A DNA stretch of 64,000 bases from an uncultured Muribaculaceae bacterium (GTDB lineage: Bacteria; Bacteroidota; Bacteroidia; Bacteroidales; Muribaculaceae). How positions within the stretch are numbered: the stretch's first letter is position 1; every line of letters begins with the position of its first letter. The stretch lies in NCBI GenBank assembly GCA_910584545.1, contig CAJUBC010000001.1:33968-97967 (forward strand). Reading direction: 5' to 3'. The position numbers and the translations under genes were made by a program. Below are positions 51,133 to 59,569 of this stretch, piece by piece. The notes under the pieces were generated by a model. That model had not been told where the DNA came from, did not search any database, and saw only the letters and a list, made by a program, of their open reading frames with translations.

Positions 51133-52527
51133 CTATTTCAGGAGGGCCTGCTCGATGGTGTCGACGGCTTCGGCGAGCTCGCGGCTGTAGCCGAGGCGGT
51201 CGGAGACGGCCGAGATGCCGTGGAGCACGGTGGCGTGCTTCCGGTTGAGTTTCGCTCCGATGGCCGGGGATGAGAGCGATGTGTGTTTCTTGCAGAGATA
51301 CATGATCATCTGGCGCGCGTCGGCGATGTCACGGAGGCGGCTCTTGGAGAAGATGGCATCGGGATTCAGATGGTAGTACTCGGCCGTGTTCTCCACAATC
51401 ATGTCGAAATTGATCACCTTCTTCTTGGGGGCCTTCACCGTGTGGCTTATCACCTCCTCGGCGAGTTTAAGCGTAATGGGCGCGTTGAGACTGATTGCGC
51501 GTGTGTACAGACCCATCACTATACCCTCCAGCTCGCGTACGGAAGTGACGGCACTCGAGGCGATCAGGTCGATGATGTCGTCGCTGAGGTCAAGACCGTT
51601 ATGCTTCGCCTTGAAGTGAAGGATCTTTCGGCGCAGCTCGAAATCGGGATTCGGCAGCGGTTCGGTGATACCCCATTTGAAGCGGTCAATGAGCCGGTCG
51701 ACGATGCCGTCGAGCTCCATCGGAGGGCGGTCGCAGCTGAAAACGAGCTTGCGGTTCTTCTGATGGAGATGGTTGAAGATCGGGAAAAGTACCTCGGCTG
51801 TTCCCGTCTTACCGGATAGTTCCTGAAGATCGTCGAAAATGATGGCGTCCATGTTCTGGAACCACTGGATGAAATCCGGAATCTCGCGGTTCATCTTCGC
51901 CACGGCGTATAGGTTCTGGAACTGGCGCATGGAGACGAAGAGCACCTTGGCGCGCGGGTTGCGCTCCTTGATGCGGATACCTATGGCCTGGATTAGGTGG
52001 GTCTTCCCCACCCCGACATTGCCGTAGAGGAAGAAGGGATTGAAGTCGAGTTTCTCCGGATGGTTGGCGATATGCTCCGCAATGGTGAAGGGGAGCATGT
52101 TGCTCTTTCCGACGCAGTAGTTCTCGAAAGTGAGCATCGGGTTCAGCTGCGGGTCGAAATGCTTCGAGCGGGACTCTACCGGATCCTTCTCTATCTGGCG
52201 CGAGACGGCATTGGCTACAACCGACGACTGGCCTGTACTCTGAATCTTGACGGTGGACTTCGGGTCGGACGCCACGGTCTCGAACTCATAGAAGAGCTGC
52301 TTCAGTTCAGGTCCGAATGCATTGACCAATGCAAAGGTGAAGACGCGCTTGAAGGTATCCTCATAGACCTCCTTGTAATAGGGGGTCGGGACGCGCAGCG
52401 TGATCTCGGAGGAGGTGATACTTACCGGTTCGGCACATTTGAACCATGTGTCGAACTTCTCCTGCCCGATGTTATCCCTGATGAGCTGCAGGCACTTGTC
52501 CCATTTCTGCTGATATTCCTTGTGCAT
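51133..52527 (-). CDS. dnaA: Chromosomal replication initiator DnaA
   Basis: Binds DnaA boxes and opens oriC. N-terminal domain I (1 to ~95), a short linker, the AAA+ core with Walker A YGNVGVGKTH and Walker B IIFDDLQELSG, and the C-terminal HTH with the DnaA signature (RDIADARQMIMYLCK ... LNRKHATVLHGI). Its 464 residues are typical. It is monocistronic here, with a gene-free ~560 bases upstream and repeat cluster B downstream. dnaN or rpmH do not flank it, as is common in Bacteroidota. Confidence 0.97.
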   Translation of the reverse strand: MHKEYQQKWDKCLQLIRDNIGQEKFDTWFKCAEPVSITSSEITLRVPTPYYKEVYEDTFKRVFTFALVNAFGPELKQLFYEFETVASDPKSTVKIQSTGQSSVVANAVSRQIEKDPVESRSKHFDPQLNPMLTFENYCVGKSNMLPFTIAEHIANHPEKLDFNPFFLYGNVGVGKTHLIQAIGIRIKERNPRAKVLFVSMRQFQNLYAVAKMNREIPDFIQWFQNMDAIIFDDLQELSGKTGTAEVLFPIFNHLHQKNRKLVFSCDRPPMELDGIVDRLIDRFKWGITEPLPNPDFELRRKILHFKAKHNGLDLSDDIIDLIASSAVTSVRELEGIVMGLYTRAISLNAPITLKLAEEVISHTVKAPKKKVINFDMIVENTAEYYHLNPDAIFSKSRLRDIADARQMIMYLCKKHTSLSSPAIGAKLNRKHATVLHGISAVSDRLGYSRELAEAVDTIEQALLK

Positions 52528-52868
52528 CTTTCGTCGGTTTCCGCTGCCACTCCGGCGCTAGTGCCAGATTGCGAAAAGCGATACAAAATAACGACAAAAA
52601 AAGTTAAAAAAAAAATAAAAAAATGCTTGGGAAATTGGATAAAGATGTAGATGTTTGGAATTCAGCCGATTAGAAACAAAAAGGGAAACCAAAAGGGAAA
52701 GGACTGAGCCGCAAAGACTTGAGGAGTGGAAACAGAGAGGTCTCGACTCTTTTTATTTAGAACTATTCTAAAGAAGGAGAAAGAGGGGCGGCTTGGAGGA
52801 GAGGGACAGCGGCGACCGACTGCAAAGCAGTCGGCACTGAACCTCCATCCGGCCACGTGCCGGCGCGG

Positions 52869-53020
52869 AGCCGAAGCCCGAGACGGAAGGAACCCAAGCC
52901 CCAGCCGGAGGGAGCCGAAGCCCGAGACGGAAGGAACCCAAGCCCCAGCCGGAGGGAGCCGAAGCCCGAGACGGAAGGAGCCCAAGCCCCAGCCGGAGGG
53001 AGCCGAAGCCCGAGACGGAG
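52869..53020. repeat. 44-bp tandem repeat (3.5 units) upstream of dnaA
   Basis: AGCCGAAGCCCGAGACGG... units begin at 52869, 52913, 52957 and 53001, exactly 44 bases apart; the last is cut at about 53020. The unit contains the sub-motif AAGCCC(C/G)AG twice. 44 is not a multiple of three, so it is not coding repeat. The rest of 52528-52868 shows A-rich DNA near 52590-52625 and no gene. Confidence 0.88.
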
Positions 53021-53037
53021 AGAGCGGTGATAAAGCT

Positions 53038-53062
53038 AAAGCCCGGCTTTGGGCCGGGCTTT
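53038..53062. terminator. Terminator after the 53086-53766 gene (bidirectional shape)
   Basis: AAAGCCCGGC (53038-53047), a 5-base loop, GCCGGGCTTT (53053-53062). It is 24 bases past the minus-strand gene's stop; the + side also has a T-rich stretch. Confidence 0.75.
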
Positions 53063-53085
53063 GCTGGTTTTTCTTTTGGAACTGA

Positions 53086-53766
53086 TTAGCGGAGATAGAG
53101 CTTGCCGCCGGTCTGGCCGAGGGTGTAGGCGTAGATGCCGGCGGGGAGGTTGGCGGTAGATACCGTGCCGTTGCCGTTGAGGGTCCATGCTGCTACCTTG
53201 GTGCCGTCGAGGGCGTAGAGAGTGAGCTCTGCGGGAGCCTCGAGGCTGTACTCGATTGCACCGTCAACCACACGGAGAGCCTTGTCGTTCTGGAGAACCG
53301 TCACAGCACCGGTGCTCGGGTTGACAACTACGGTGAAGCTGATGACCGTGGCACCCTGCTCTGCGGTGAACTCAGTGGTCACGTCCTGCGGGATTGCTTC
53401 ATCAGCACTATATGTATAACCCATGAACTCGAACTGGAGGGGCATCTTGACATTAGCGGTAAGATTCCCGGTTTTCTCAACCGACGGGCCGGTCATACAG
53501 TTGCCGCCGAAGCAGAGCTGGATGCTCTGGCCGGTCTTGCACTCGGCGAGAAGGGTGCATGCTCCGCTCTTGTCGCTCATAAGGGACAACTCGGGATCGT
53601 ACTTGTAGTCCTTACCGCTCGCGCCGTAATCCTTGATTTCGCCACCTTCGAATATGGTGGTCTTGCCTACTTCGATTTCCTTTTCACCCATGAAGACCTT
53701 GAGGGTCTGGGCCTGTGCGCCGGCCGCGAGAAGCGCGGCGGCAGCGATCATGTAGAATTTTTTCAT
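53086..53766 (-). CDS. Secreted protein with T9SS-like C-terminal tail
   Basis: A signal peptide (1-20, LLAAGAQAQ) and a domain of ~130 residues with three cysteines (GACTLLAEC, GGNCM) precede a ~65-residue C-terminal region (LTLYALDGTKVAAWTLNG ... LPAGIYAYTLGQTGGKLYL) of the T9SS sorting type. It is the last gene of the TlpA-DUF6029-Omp28 run, 95 bases after Omp28. No function is recognised; its position suggests a secreted partner of that module. Confidence 0.75.
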   Translation of the reverse strand: MKKFYMIAAAALLAAGAQAQTLKVFMGEKEIEVGKTTIFEGGEIKDYGASGKDYKYDPELSLMSDKSGACTLLAECKTGQSIQLCFGGNCMTGPSVEKTGNLTANVKMPLQFEFMGYTYSADEAIPQDVTTEFTAEQGATVISFTVVVNPSTGAVTVLQNDKALRVVDGAIEYSLEAPAELTLYALDGTKVAAWTLNGNGTVSTANLPAGIYAYTLGQTGGKLYLR

Positions 53767-53861
53767 TTCTTATTGTTTAGTTAAAGTTTCTGATCGGTTT
53801 GGTTTTCCCGATTAACCGGGATTTACCCTGATTAATCGGGATTAATATTGATTAAATGCAG

Positions 53862-54686
53862 TTACTCGGCTGGTGCCGGCTCGCCCGGGGTGAGTTTCAC
53901 CGGAACCTTGACTACCTGCTGGACTATATTGTCGTTGTCGGAGACGAAAGCCACGATCTCCACATTCTGGAGGTTCCAGCGCTCGCGCACGTAGACGGTC
54001 CCTTCGGCTGTGGCTCCGTCGCGGCTGAAGGCCACCGGATTTCCACGCATCGGGAATACCTGCGCGCGGAACACATTGTTGTGGACGTAGTTCTCATTGG
54101 TTGAGCTGTCGGGCATCTTCTGCTGAGCGACAATACCGCTCTCCACAACCCAGAACTGAATCTTACCCGTACCCTCCTCGCTGGAGGTTATGTTGGCGGT
54201 GCATGAGATGGTATTGCCGTCTGCCATCAACTCCGCCGAAGCCTCGAGCTGAACCTCGGAAGGCTTCTGAAGGTCATTGTAAACGGCAGAAGCCCATCCT
54301 TTTTCATCAATAGGAGGAGTAACGCCGTCAATCACACCCATAGGGAACCGTCCGATCGCGTAATAATTACAGATCTCATCACCTTCTTTAGTCATCAGAC
54401 CGAAAGGACGGACATCGGAGATGGCCATACCGCCGCCATGGATGCTGACGGCAATTACCTTGTCTTCGCCATACTGCTTCTGTAGATCCTCGATTACTTC
54501 GTGCGCGTTGGGACAATTGAGGCAGTTCTGGCCTGTGAAGTCCTCGATAAGCACGGCTCTGTCGGCCTCGATGGGAGGAAGTTTGATGAAACGGTCATCC
54601 TCCGCCACATTGTCGCATGAGGAGAGAGCCGCAGCGGCCATGAGCGCCACCGCACCCGTCATCATATATCTCGATATCTTATTCAT
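53862..54686 (-). CDS. Omp28-related lipoprotein with thioredoxin-like CxxC
   Basis: A signal with lipobox (AAALSSC, Cys24). Omp28 domain with a thioredoxin-like start: VLIEDFTGQNCLNCPNAHE contains a CxxC, and VIAVSIHGGGM follows. The C-terminal half is beta-rich. Omp28 proteins are surface-exposed in Porphyromonas; the CxxC suggests thiol chemistry or a heme/metal site but is unproven. It is 20 bases after the DUF6029 gene and in one run with a TlpA-type thioredoxin. Confidence 0.82.
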   Translation of the reverse strand: MNKISRYMMTGAVALMAAAALSSCDNVAEDDRFIKLPPIEADRAVLIEDFTGQNCLNCPNAHEVIEDLQKQYGEDKVIAVSIHGGGMAISDVRPFGLMTKEGDEICNYYAIGRFPMGVIDGVTPPIDEKGWASAVYNDLQKPSEVQLEASAELMADGNTISCTANITSSEEGTGKIQFWVVESGIVAQQKMPDSSTNENYVHNNVFRAQVFPMRGNPVAFSRDGATAEGTVYVRERWNLQNVEIVAFVSDNDNIVQQVVKVPVKLTPGEPAPAE

Positions 54687-54705
54687 CTCTGTTCAGTTTC
54701 ACGAA

Positions 54706-56391
54706 TTAGAAATTATAGGAATAAGCCACCTGCAGACCATGCATGGCGGGCACCGTGCGGCAGACACCGCCCGTGCAGTTCACACCCTGACGCGTACGTC
54801 CGTAGGAAATCATCAGACGGTTGCTCTTGTAGTTGCCGGTCACAGCAAACATATAATAATGGAGTCCTGTCCTGCCGGTGTTCCACATATCGCTGACCGA
54901 TACCTGAAGGTAGGGAGCGAAAGAGAATTCCACCAGACCGTATGCCCAGTCCTTGTAGTCCTGGTTTGAGAAGAGGTACTGCAGCTCGCCGCGGAGGGTG
55001 AACTTGCGGTTGATCTTCCAGCGTGCGTCGGCCACGAGGACGTTGGCGCGGACCCAGGGAGTCTCCTCATCCATGGCCCCGGTCAGGATCTTGTTGTTGT
55101 AATACTGATGGGCGTACATGAACTGCATGTAGAAAGGCTGCGAGAACTTCTTCTCTACCATCACGTTGAAGTCGTAGTAGTTGCAGGCACCGATCTTCCA
55201 GAAATCGGTCTTGTAGCCGTCGGTACCCCAGAGCGAGCCGTTATAGGGATTCTTCGGGTCGTTGTTGTGAACGAGGCCGGAGATGTAGCTGGCGTTGAGG
55301 ATAAGTTTGGTGCCATACTTGCCTCCGAGGGGAGTGCGGCGCTTGAAGGTATATTCGAAGGCACCCTGGAAAGCCCACTCTCCCGGAGCCATCTGGGTGG
55401 CGTAAGGATAAAGGGCCGCGAGAGCGTAGGTATGCTGGTAGGAGAACGCCGGCATATAGTTGAGAGTCACGGGGAGACCGGAGGCAGAGCGCTCGGAGCG
55501 GAACGACATGTTCTCGCTGCGCTTCGCCTGCAGCATGGCACTGAGGCCCTTGCGGGCGTAAGAACCGGAGATCATGACCGCGGTACCGTTGCCGTAGGTG
55601 AAGTTATTGTCGAACGAGGGGTCCTGACCCTTCCACGCGAACTCGGCGAGCACGCTCCAGGGACCTTTCTGGAAATTGGAGCGGACATCGAATGCGTTGA
55701 CGTTCTTCGGGAAATTCAGACGGTAGTCTGTACCGGCAAGGATCTTCTCCTCCTCCTTCTCATGCTTCAGCACGTAGGAGGCACCGAACATCCAGGCTGC
55801 GTTGTGGTCGCGGAGAGCGCCCCACCAATCCTGGAGGTATGCCTCGGCGTTGGCACCGAAAACCTTCTGATGGGAAGCCCAGTTCCAGTCGTACTCCCAA
55901 TAGTGGCGCTGCTGACCGCCGAGGACGGTGAGCCGCAGACCCTTGACCGCATTTACATTAAGACGCGCGCCGCGGATCGAGTTGTCGATACCGAGCGTGC
56001 GCTCCTCGTAGGTACGGAATATGAAACCGGAGCCGAACTGGTCGTAGAAGTCACCGACGGTAAGGTCGAAACCCTTGTACTTACCCTTGACATAAACGTT
56101 AGGGAAACCCCAGCCGGCATAACCGGGTTCCTTGAGGAACTGCGGGGTGGGCCATTTCATGAACTCGAAGCGGAGTCCTGCCTCGACATACTTGCTGATC
56201 ACATTCACGTCGGCATAGAGGTTGAAGAGGAAGCGCTGGTCATACTCCGGGGTATTGATCGCCTTGTCGTCCTCCACGACATCTATTTCCGTCTGCACCG
56301 AGCCGTGGACAGCCACGCCGTCGGCGTATGCGGTCGCGGGCAGGGCCAGCAACGACCCCGCCGCGATCAATTTCATACAAAGCTTTTTCAT
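54706..56391 (-). CDS. DUF6029-family outer-membrane barrel protein
   Basis: A signal peptide (1-23, LALPATAYA) and a 561-residue strand-rich sequence ending in AYSYNF, typical of large outer-membrane barrels. Family-like features include NLYADVNVISKYVEAGLRFE, VGDFYDQFGSGFIFRTYEER and RFNFPK/RLNFPKN-type segments. No plug or TonB box was seen. I assign DUF6029 by length and by its neighbours TlpA and Omp28. Function is unknown; export or display of partner proteins is a possibility. Confidence 0.72.
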   Translation of the reverse strand: MKKLCMKLIAAGSLLALPATAYADGVAVHGSVQTEIDVVEDDKAINTPEYDQRFLFNLYADVNVISKYVEAGLRFEFMKWPTPQFLKEPGYAGWGFPNVYVKGKYKGFDLTVGDFYDQFGSGFIFRTYEERTLGIDNSIRGARLNVNAVKGLRLTVLGGQQRHYWEYDWNWASHQKVFGANAEAYLQDWWGALRDHNAAWMFGASYVLKHEKEEEKILAGTDYRLNFPKNVNAFDVRSNFQKGPWSVLAEFAWKGQDPSFDNNFTYGNGTAVMISGSYARKGLSAMLQAKRSENMSFRSERSASGLPVTLNYMPAFSYQHTYALAALYPYATQMAPGEWAFQGAFEYTFKRRTPLGGKYGTKLILNASYISGLVHNNDPKNPYNGSLWGTDGYKTDFWKIGACNYYDFNVMVEKKFSQPFYMQFMYAHQYYNNKILTGAMDEETPWVRANVLVADARWKINRKFTLRGELQYLFSNQDYKDWAYGLVEFSFAPYLQVSVSDMWNTGRTGLHYYMFAVTGNYKSNRLMISYGRTRQGVNCTGGVCRTVPAMHGLQVAYSYNF

Positions 56392-56427
56392 TTCGGATAC
56401 GGATAGAAGTCCAGTGCGCGGATGCGG

Positions 56428-56922
56428 TTACTTCTCGAGGATAAGTTTGCGGATGAGTTCGATGATATGTTCCTCACTACCCTCTGTGTAACCCGGGCGG
56501 GACTCGGCGATATTGCCTTTGCCATCTACGATGATTACATGGGGATTCATCTGCACACCCATGGCACGCATGAAGTCCTTGTTAGGGTCGAGGAGCACCT
56601 CATAGTCCCAGTTGGCTGCGCGCTGCTTCACGTCGGCGAGTTTCTGAGCGTCGTCGGTGGAAACCGCGATAAGCTTCATTCCGGTCTCGTCCTGCCAGTC
56701 CTCGTAAACCTCGGAGATGGCCTTGAGCTCGCGGAGACAGGGCTTGCAGGAAGTGTACCAGAAGCTGATCACGAAGGGCTTCCCGTCGTTGGAAAGAGTG
56801 GCCGTGTCGACCGGTTTGCCGTTGATGTCCTTCAGCTGAACGGATGGAAGCTGGGCCGATGCTGCGAAAGCAGAACTGATGCAGATTGCTGCAAGCGCGA
56901 AAAACTTTACGATAGATTTCAT
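56428..56922 (-). CDS. TlpA-like periplasmic thiol-disulfide oxidoreductase
   Basis: A signal peptide (1-23, AFAASAQ) followed by a thioredoxin/AhpC-TSA fold with the redox CxxC in SFWYTSCKPCLRELK (~55-65) and the cis-proline region MNPHVIIVDGKG. It has 164 residues. It heads the minus-strand run TlpA-DUF6029-Omp28-secreted protein (gaps 36, 19 and 95 bases), so it probably maintains thiols of the cysteine-bearing exported proteins (inference). Confidence 0.88.
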   Translation of the reverse strand: MKSIVKFFALAAICISSAFAASAQLPSVQLKDINGKPVDTATLSNDGKPFVISFWYTSCKPCLRELKAISEVYEDWQDETGMKLIAVSTDDAQKLADVKQRAANWDYEVLLDPNKDFMRAMGVQMNPHVIIVDGKGNIAESRPGYTEGSEEHIIELIRKLILEK

Positions 56923-57132
56923 TTTATGTTCTTTTAAAATGTTGTTTTTTATATTAGATTATAAGGTTTTCAAAAAGATTAACGTTTCTGAAAAGATTGC
57001 TTCCCAAAGGTCCATACGCGCCTCCGGACAGTCATTCTCCATTTCAAAACATAAAATTACTTTTTTGTCGGCAATCCACCAAATTTTTTAACGAAATCGG
57101 CCTAATTTTTACCATAATTGAAAAAAAAAGCG

Positions 57133-57140
57133 TAAATTTG
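57133..57140 (+). promoter_or_regulatory. -7 element abutting the aroF-type start codon
   Basis: TAAATTTG ends 5 bases before the ATG at 57146, so transcription would start at or next to the ATG. The -33 is poor (TTTT near 57107-57110). Confidence 0.55.
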
Positions 57141-57145
57141 TGTTG

Positions 57146-58225
57146 ATGGACACATTCAGAAAGAACAAGCCGGCGATTCCGGAGGTGATAGCGGGTCCGT
57201 GCAGCGCGGAAAGCCGCGAGCAGGTGCTCGAGACCGCGCGAGAGCTTCGCGCGGCGGGGATCTCCACTTTCCGCGCCGGGGCATGGAAGCCGCGAACGCG
57301 TCCGGGATGCTTCGAGGGACGCGGAGCCGAGGCACTCGAATGGATCGCCGAGGCAAAGCAGCTATACGGACTGCGGACACTCACTGAGACGGCCACGCCG
57401 GCGCATCTCGCCGCAGCGGTGGCAAGCGGCATCGACGGCGTATGGATCGGAGCGCGAACCTGCACCAATCCATTCGCCATGCAGGAACTCGCCGACGCAT
57501 TCGCAGCACTTCCACCGCAGGATAGGGAAAGACTCGAAGTATATGTGAAGAATCCGGTAAATCCCGACATCGAGCTATGGATCGGAGCCATCGAACGCCT
57601 ACGGCTCGCCGGGGTGACCAACCTCAAGGCCGTACACCGAGGCTTCGGCGACTACGGCAAGCATATCTACAGGAATCCGCCGGTGTGGCGTGTGCCGATA
57701 GAACTCCACCGACGCATGCCAGACCTGCCTCTATATTGCGATCCCAGCCACATAGCGGGTCGCGCAGATCTGGTGGCACCGCTCTGCCGTCATGCCATGG
57801 ACCTGAATTTCGACGGACTATTCATCGAGAGCCACTGCAATCCCGGGGAGGCTCTCAGCGACAGCGCGCAGCAGCTGACACCCGCTGAACTCGCCGCGAT
57901 CATCGATACTCTCGAGGCACGTGGCACCTCTCCGGAAAGCAGCGTGACGGAACGCCTCGAAAAACTACGCGGAAAAATAGACCGCATCGACGATGAACTG
58001 ATAGAGGTCCTTGCCCGACGCATGGAGACCAGCGACGAGATCGGAATCCTGAAAAGGGAGGCCGGCATGAAGGTACTGCAGCCTGGACGCTATTCGCGCC
58101 TGGTGGAGAGCCGCGTGGCCGAAGCCTCGCGGCTCGGACTCTCGGAGAGTTTCATGAGGGGAGTTCTCGAAACCATACATGAGGAGTCGGTGAGGAGACA
58201 GCTCGGTAATAATTTGGAATTTTGA
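57146..58225 (+). CDS. DAHP synthase (AroF/KDO8P-type) fused to AroQ chorismate mutase
   Basis: The N-terminal domain (1 to ~260) is a type I-beta 3-deoxy-7-phosphoheptulonate synthase (EVIAGPCSAESREQVLETA, GAWKPRTRPGCFEG, KNPVNPDIELWIG, CDPSHIAGRADL). The C-terminal domain (~270-355) is an AroQ-type chorismate mutase (LRGKIDRIDDELIEVLARRM). It runs the first step and the branch-point step of aromatic amino-acid synthesis; the fusion allows prephenate-type feedback. ATG 57146 is used; the preceding GTG lies inside the -7 element. The last codons and stop (LEF-stop) come from a GAATTTTGA repeat. Confidence 0.93.
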   Translation: MDTFRKNKPAIPEVIAGPCSAESREQVLETARELRAAGISTFRAGAWKPRTRPGCFEGRGAEALEWIAEAKQLYGLRTLTETATPAHLAAAVASGIDGVWIGARTCTNPFAMQELADAFAALPPQDRERLEVYVKNPVNPDIELWIGAIERLRLAGVTNLKAVHRGFGDYGKHIYRNPPVWRVPIELHRRMPDLPLYCDPSHIAGRADLVAPLCRHAMDLNFDGLFIESHCNPGEALSDSAQQLTPAELAAIIDTLEARGTSPESSVTERLEKLRGKIDRIDDELIEVLARRMETSDEIGILKREAGMKVLQPGRYSRLVESRVAEASRLGLSESFMRGVLETIHEESVRRQLGNNLEF

Positions 58226-58366
58226 ATTTGGAATTTTGAATTAATCTACTTCGGGGAAACATGGGGATTGGGGAATGGGAAATTTTGAATTTTGAATGGG
58301 GAATTTGGAATTTTGAATTGATCTACTTCGGGGAAACATGGGGATTGGGAATCTTGAATTTCGACT
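58226..58366 (+). repeat. GAATTTTG repeats and a 43-bp duplicated unit before the DegT gene
   Basis: The unit beginning GGAATTTTGAATT and ending GGGGAAACATGGGGATTGG occurs at about 58230-58272 and again at 58307-58349, 77 bases apart, with one or two mismatches. Between them are additional AATTTTGAA units. No promoter consensus is seen, so the DegT gene may be read from upstream. Confidence 0.78.
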
Positions 58367-59479
58367 ATGATTGAGTTTTTGAATTTACGTGATATTACTG
58401 AATCCTTTGGCGGAGAGATCGAGAAGGCTGTGGAACGCGTGGTGAAATCGGGCTGGTATCTTCTCGGCGATGAGAACAAGGCTTTCGAGCAGGAGTTCGC
58501 GCAATATATCGGTACAGAACATTGCATCGGGGTCGGGAACGGTCTGGAGGCTTTGACATTGATTTTCCGCGCTTACATCGAATTGGGAAAACTTCATCCG
58601 GGCGATGAAGTGATAGTACCGGCCAACACCTACATAGCGTCGATACTCGCCGTCACCGAATGTGGGCTTACACCGGTTCTCGTAGAGCCGGACCCGGAGA
58701 CACTCGAGATTGACCCGACAAAGATCGAGCAGGCCGTAGGGCCGCGCACCCGCGCCGTAATGACGGTTCACCTCTACGGGCGCTGCGCGCATACCGACAG
58801 TATCTCAGAGCTGTGCAAGCGCTACGGACTGCTCCTGATAGAGGACAATGCCCAAGCGCACGGCTGCCGATTCGGCGACAGGCGCACAGGAAGTCTCGGC
58901 GACGCTGCCGGACACAGCTTCTATCCCGGCAAGAACCTCGGGGCACTCGGCGACGCAGGGGCGGTAACCACCTCCGACCCTGACCTCGCCCGCATGGTGC
59001 GGACATTAGCCAACTACGGGTCAGAGCGAAAATATGTGTTCGAAAGAAGAGGTCTGAATTCCCGTCTTGACGAAATCCAGGCTGCAGTGCTTCGAGTGAA
59101 GCTGCCTCGCCTCGATGCCGACAACGCACGGCGCGCGGCAATAGCCGCGCTCTACCGTTCCGGAATCGACAATCCGTTAGTGAGGATGCCTTCGGAGACT
59201 GAGCCGGGCGCGAATGTCTACCATGTGTTTCCGGTGCTGAGCCCGCGTCGCGACGAACTGCAGAAGCATCTCGCCGACCGAGGCATACAGACACTTATCC
59301 ACTACCCTATCGCGCCCCACTCGCAGGAATGCTACCGGGGGCGCGGACTGCTGAAGATGCCGGACCTGCTACCCGTCACCGAGCGCATCCACCGCGAGGA
59401 ACTCTCGCTCCCGATGTCGCCCGTCCTTACAGATGAAGAGGCCGCGCGTGTGGCAGCAGCCATCAACGAATTCGAGTAA
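58367..59479 (+). CDS. DegT/DnrJ/EryC1-family sugar aminotransferase
   Basis: PLP-dependent enzyme that usually makes an amino sugar from a nucleotide-linked keto sugar. The PLP lysine is in [16 protein letters not shown] (~190), with the [13 protein letters not shown] and [11 protein letters not shown] motifs upstream and [12 protein letters not shown] downstream. It has 370 residues. FdtB/QdtB-like enzymes are closest by feel. No other sugar-nucleotide genes surround it, so its product cannot be named. A strong bidirectional terminator follows. Confidence 0.9.
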   Translation: MIEFLNLRDITESFGGEIEKAVERVVKSGWYLLGDENKAFEQEFAQYIGTEHCIGVGNGLEALTLIFRAYIELGKLHPGDEVIVPANTYIASILAVTECGLTPVLVEPDPETLEIDPTKIEQAVGPRTRAVMTVHLYGRCAHTDSISELCKRYGLLLIEDNAQAHGCRFGDRRTGSLGDAAGHSFYPGKNLGALGDAGAVTTSDPDLARMVRTLANYGSERKYVFERRGLNSRLDEIQAAVLRVKLPRLDADNARRAAIAALYRSGIDNPLVRMPSETEPGANVYHVFPVLSPRRDELQKHLADRGIQTLIHYPIAPHSQECYRGRGLLKMPDLLPVTERIHREELSLPMSPVLTDEEAARVAAAINEFE

Positions 59480-59508
59480 GCCGTTCCAAACCGAAAGAAA
59501 GCAAAACA

Positions 59509-59538
59509 ATGGCCCTCCTGCTTCGGCAGGAGGGCCAT
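59509..59538. terminator. Bidirectional terminator between convergent genes
   Basis: ATGGCCCTCCTGC, tetraloop TTCG, GCAGGAGGGCCAT: a perfect 13-bp stem. T-rich sequence follows on both strands. Confidence 0.88.
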
Positions 59539-59569
59539 CATTATTTATCCGGCTTGCGCCGACATCATC

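Noticed and set aside
52869..53020. 44-bp repeat as CRISPR or as coding repeat
   Set aside because: Units are directly contiguous with no spacers, and 44 is not a multiple of three, so the frame is not kept.
52528..53085. Chromosomal origin (oriC) next to dnaA
   Set aside because: No cluster of TTATCCACA-type DnaA boxes was found. One TTGTCCACA-like site near 50571 and an A-rich stretch near 52600 are not enough; GC skew cannot be computed here.
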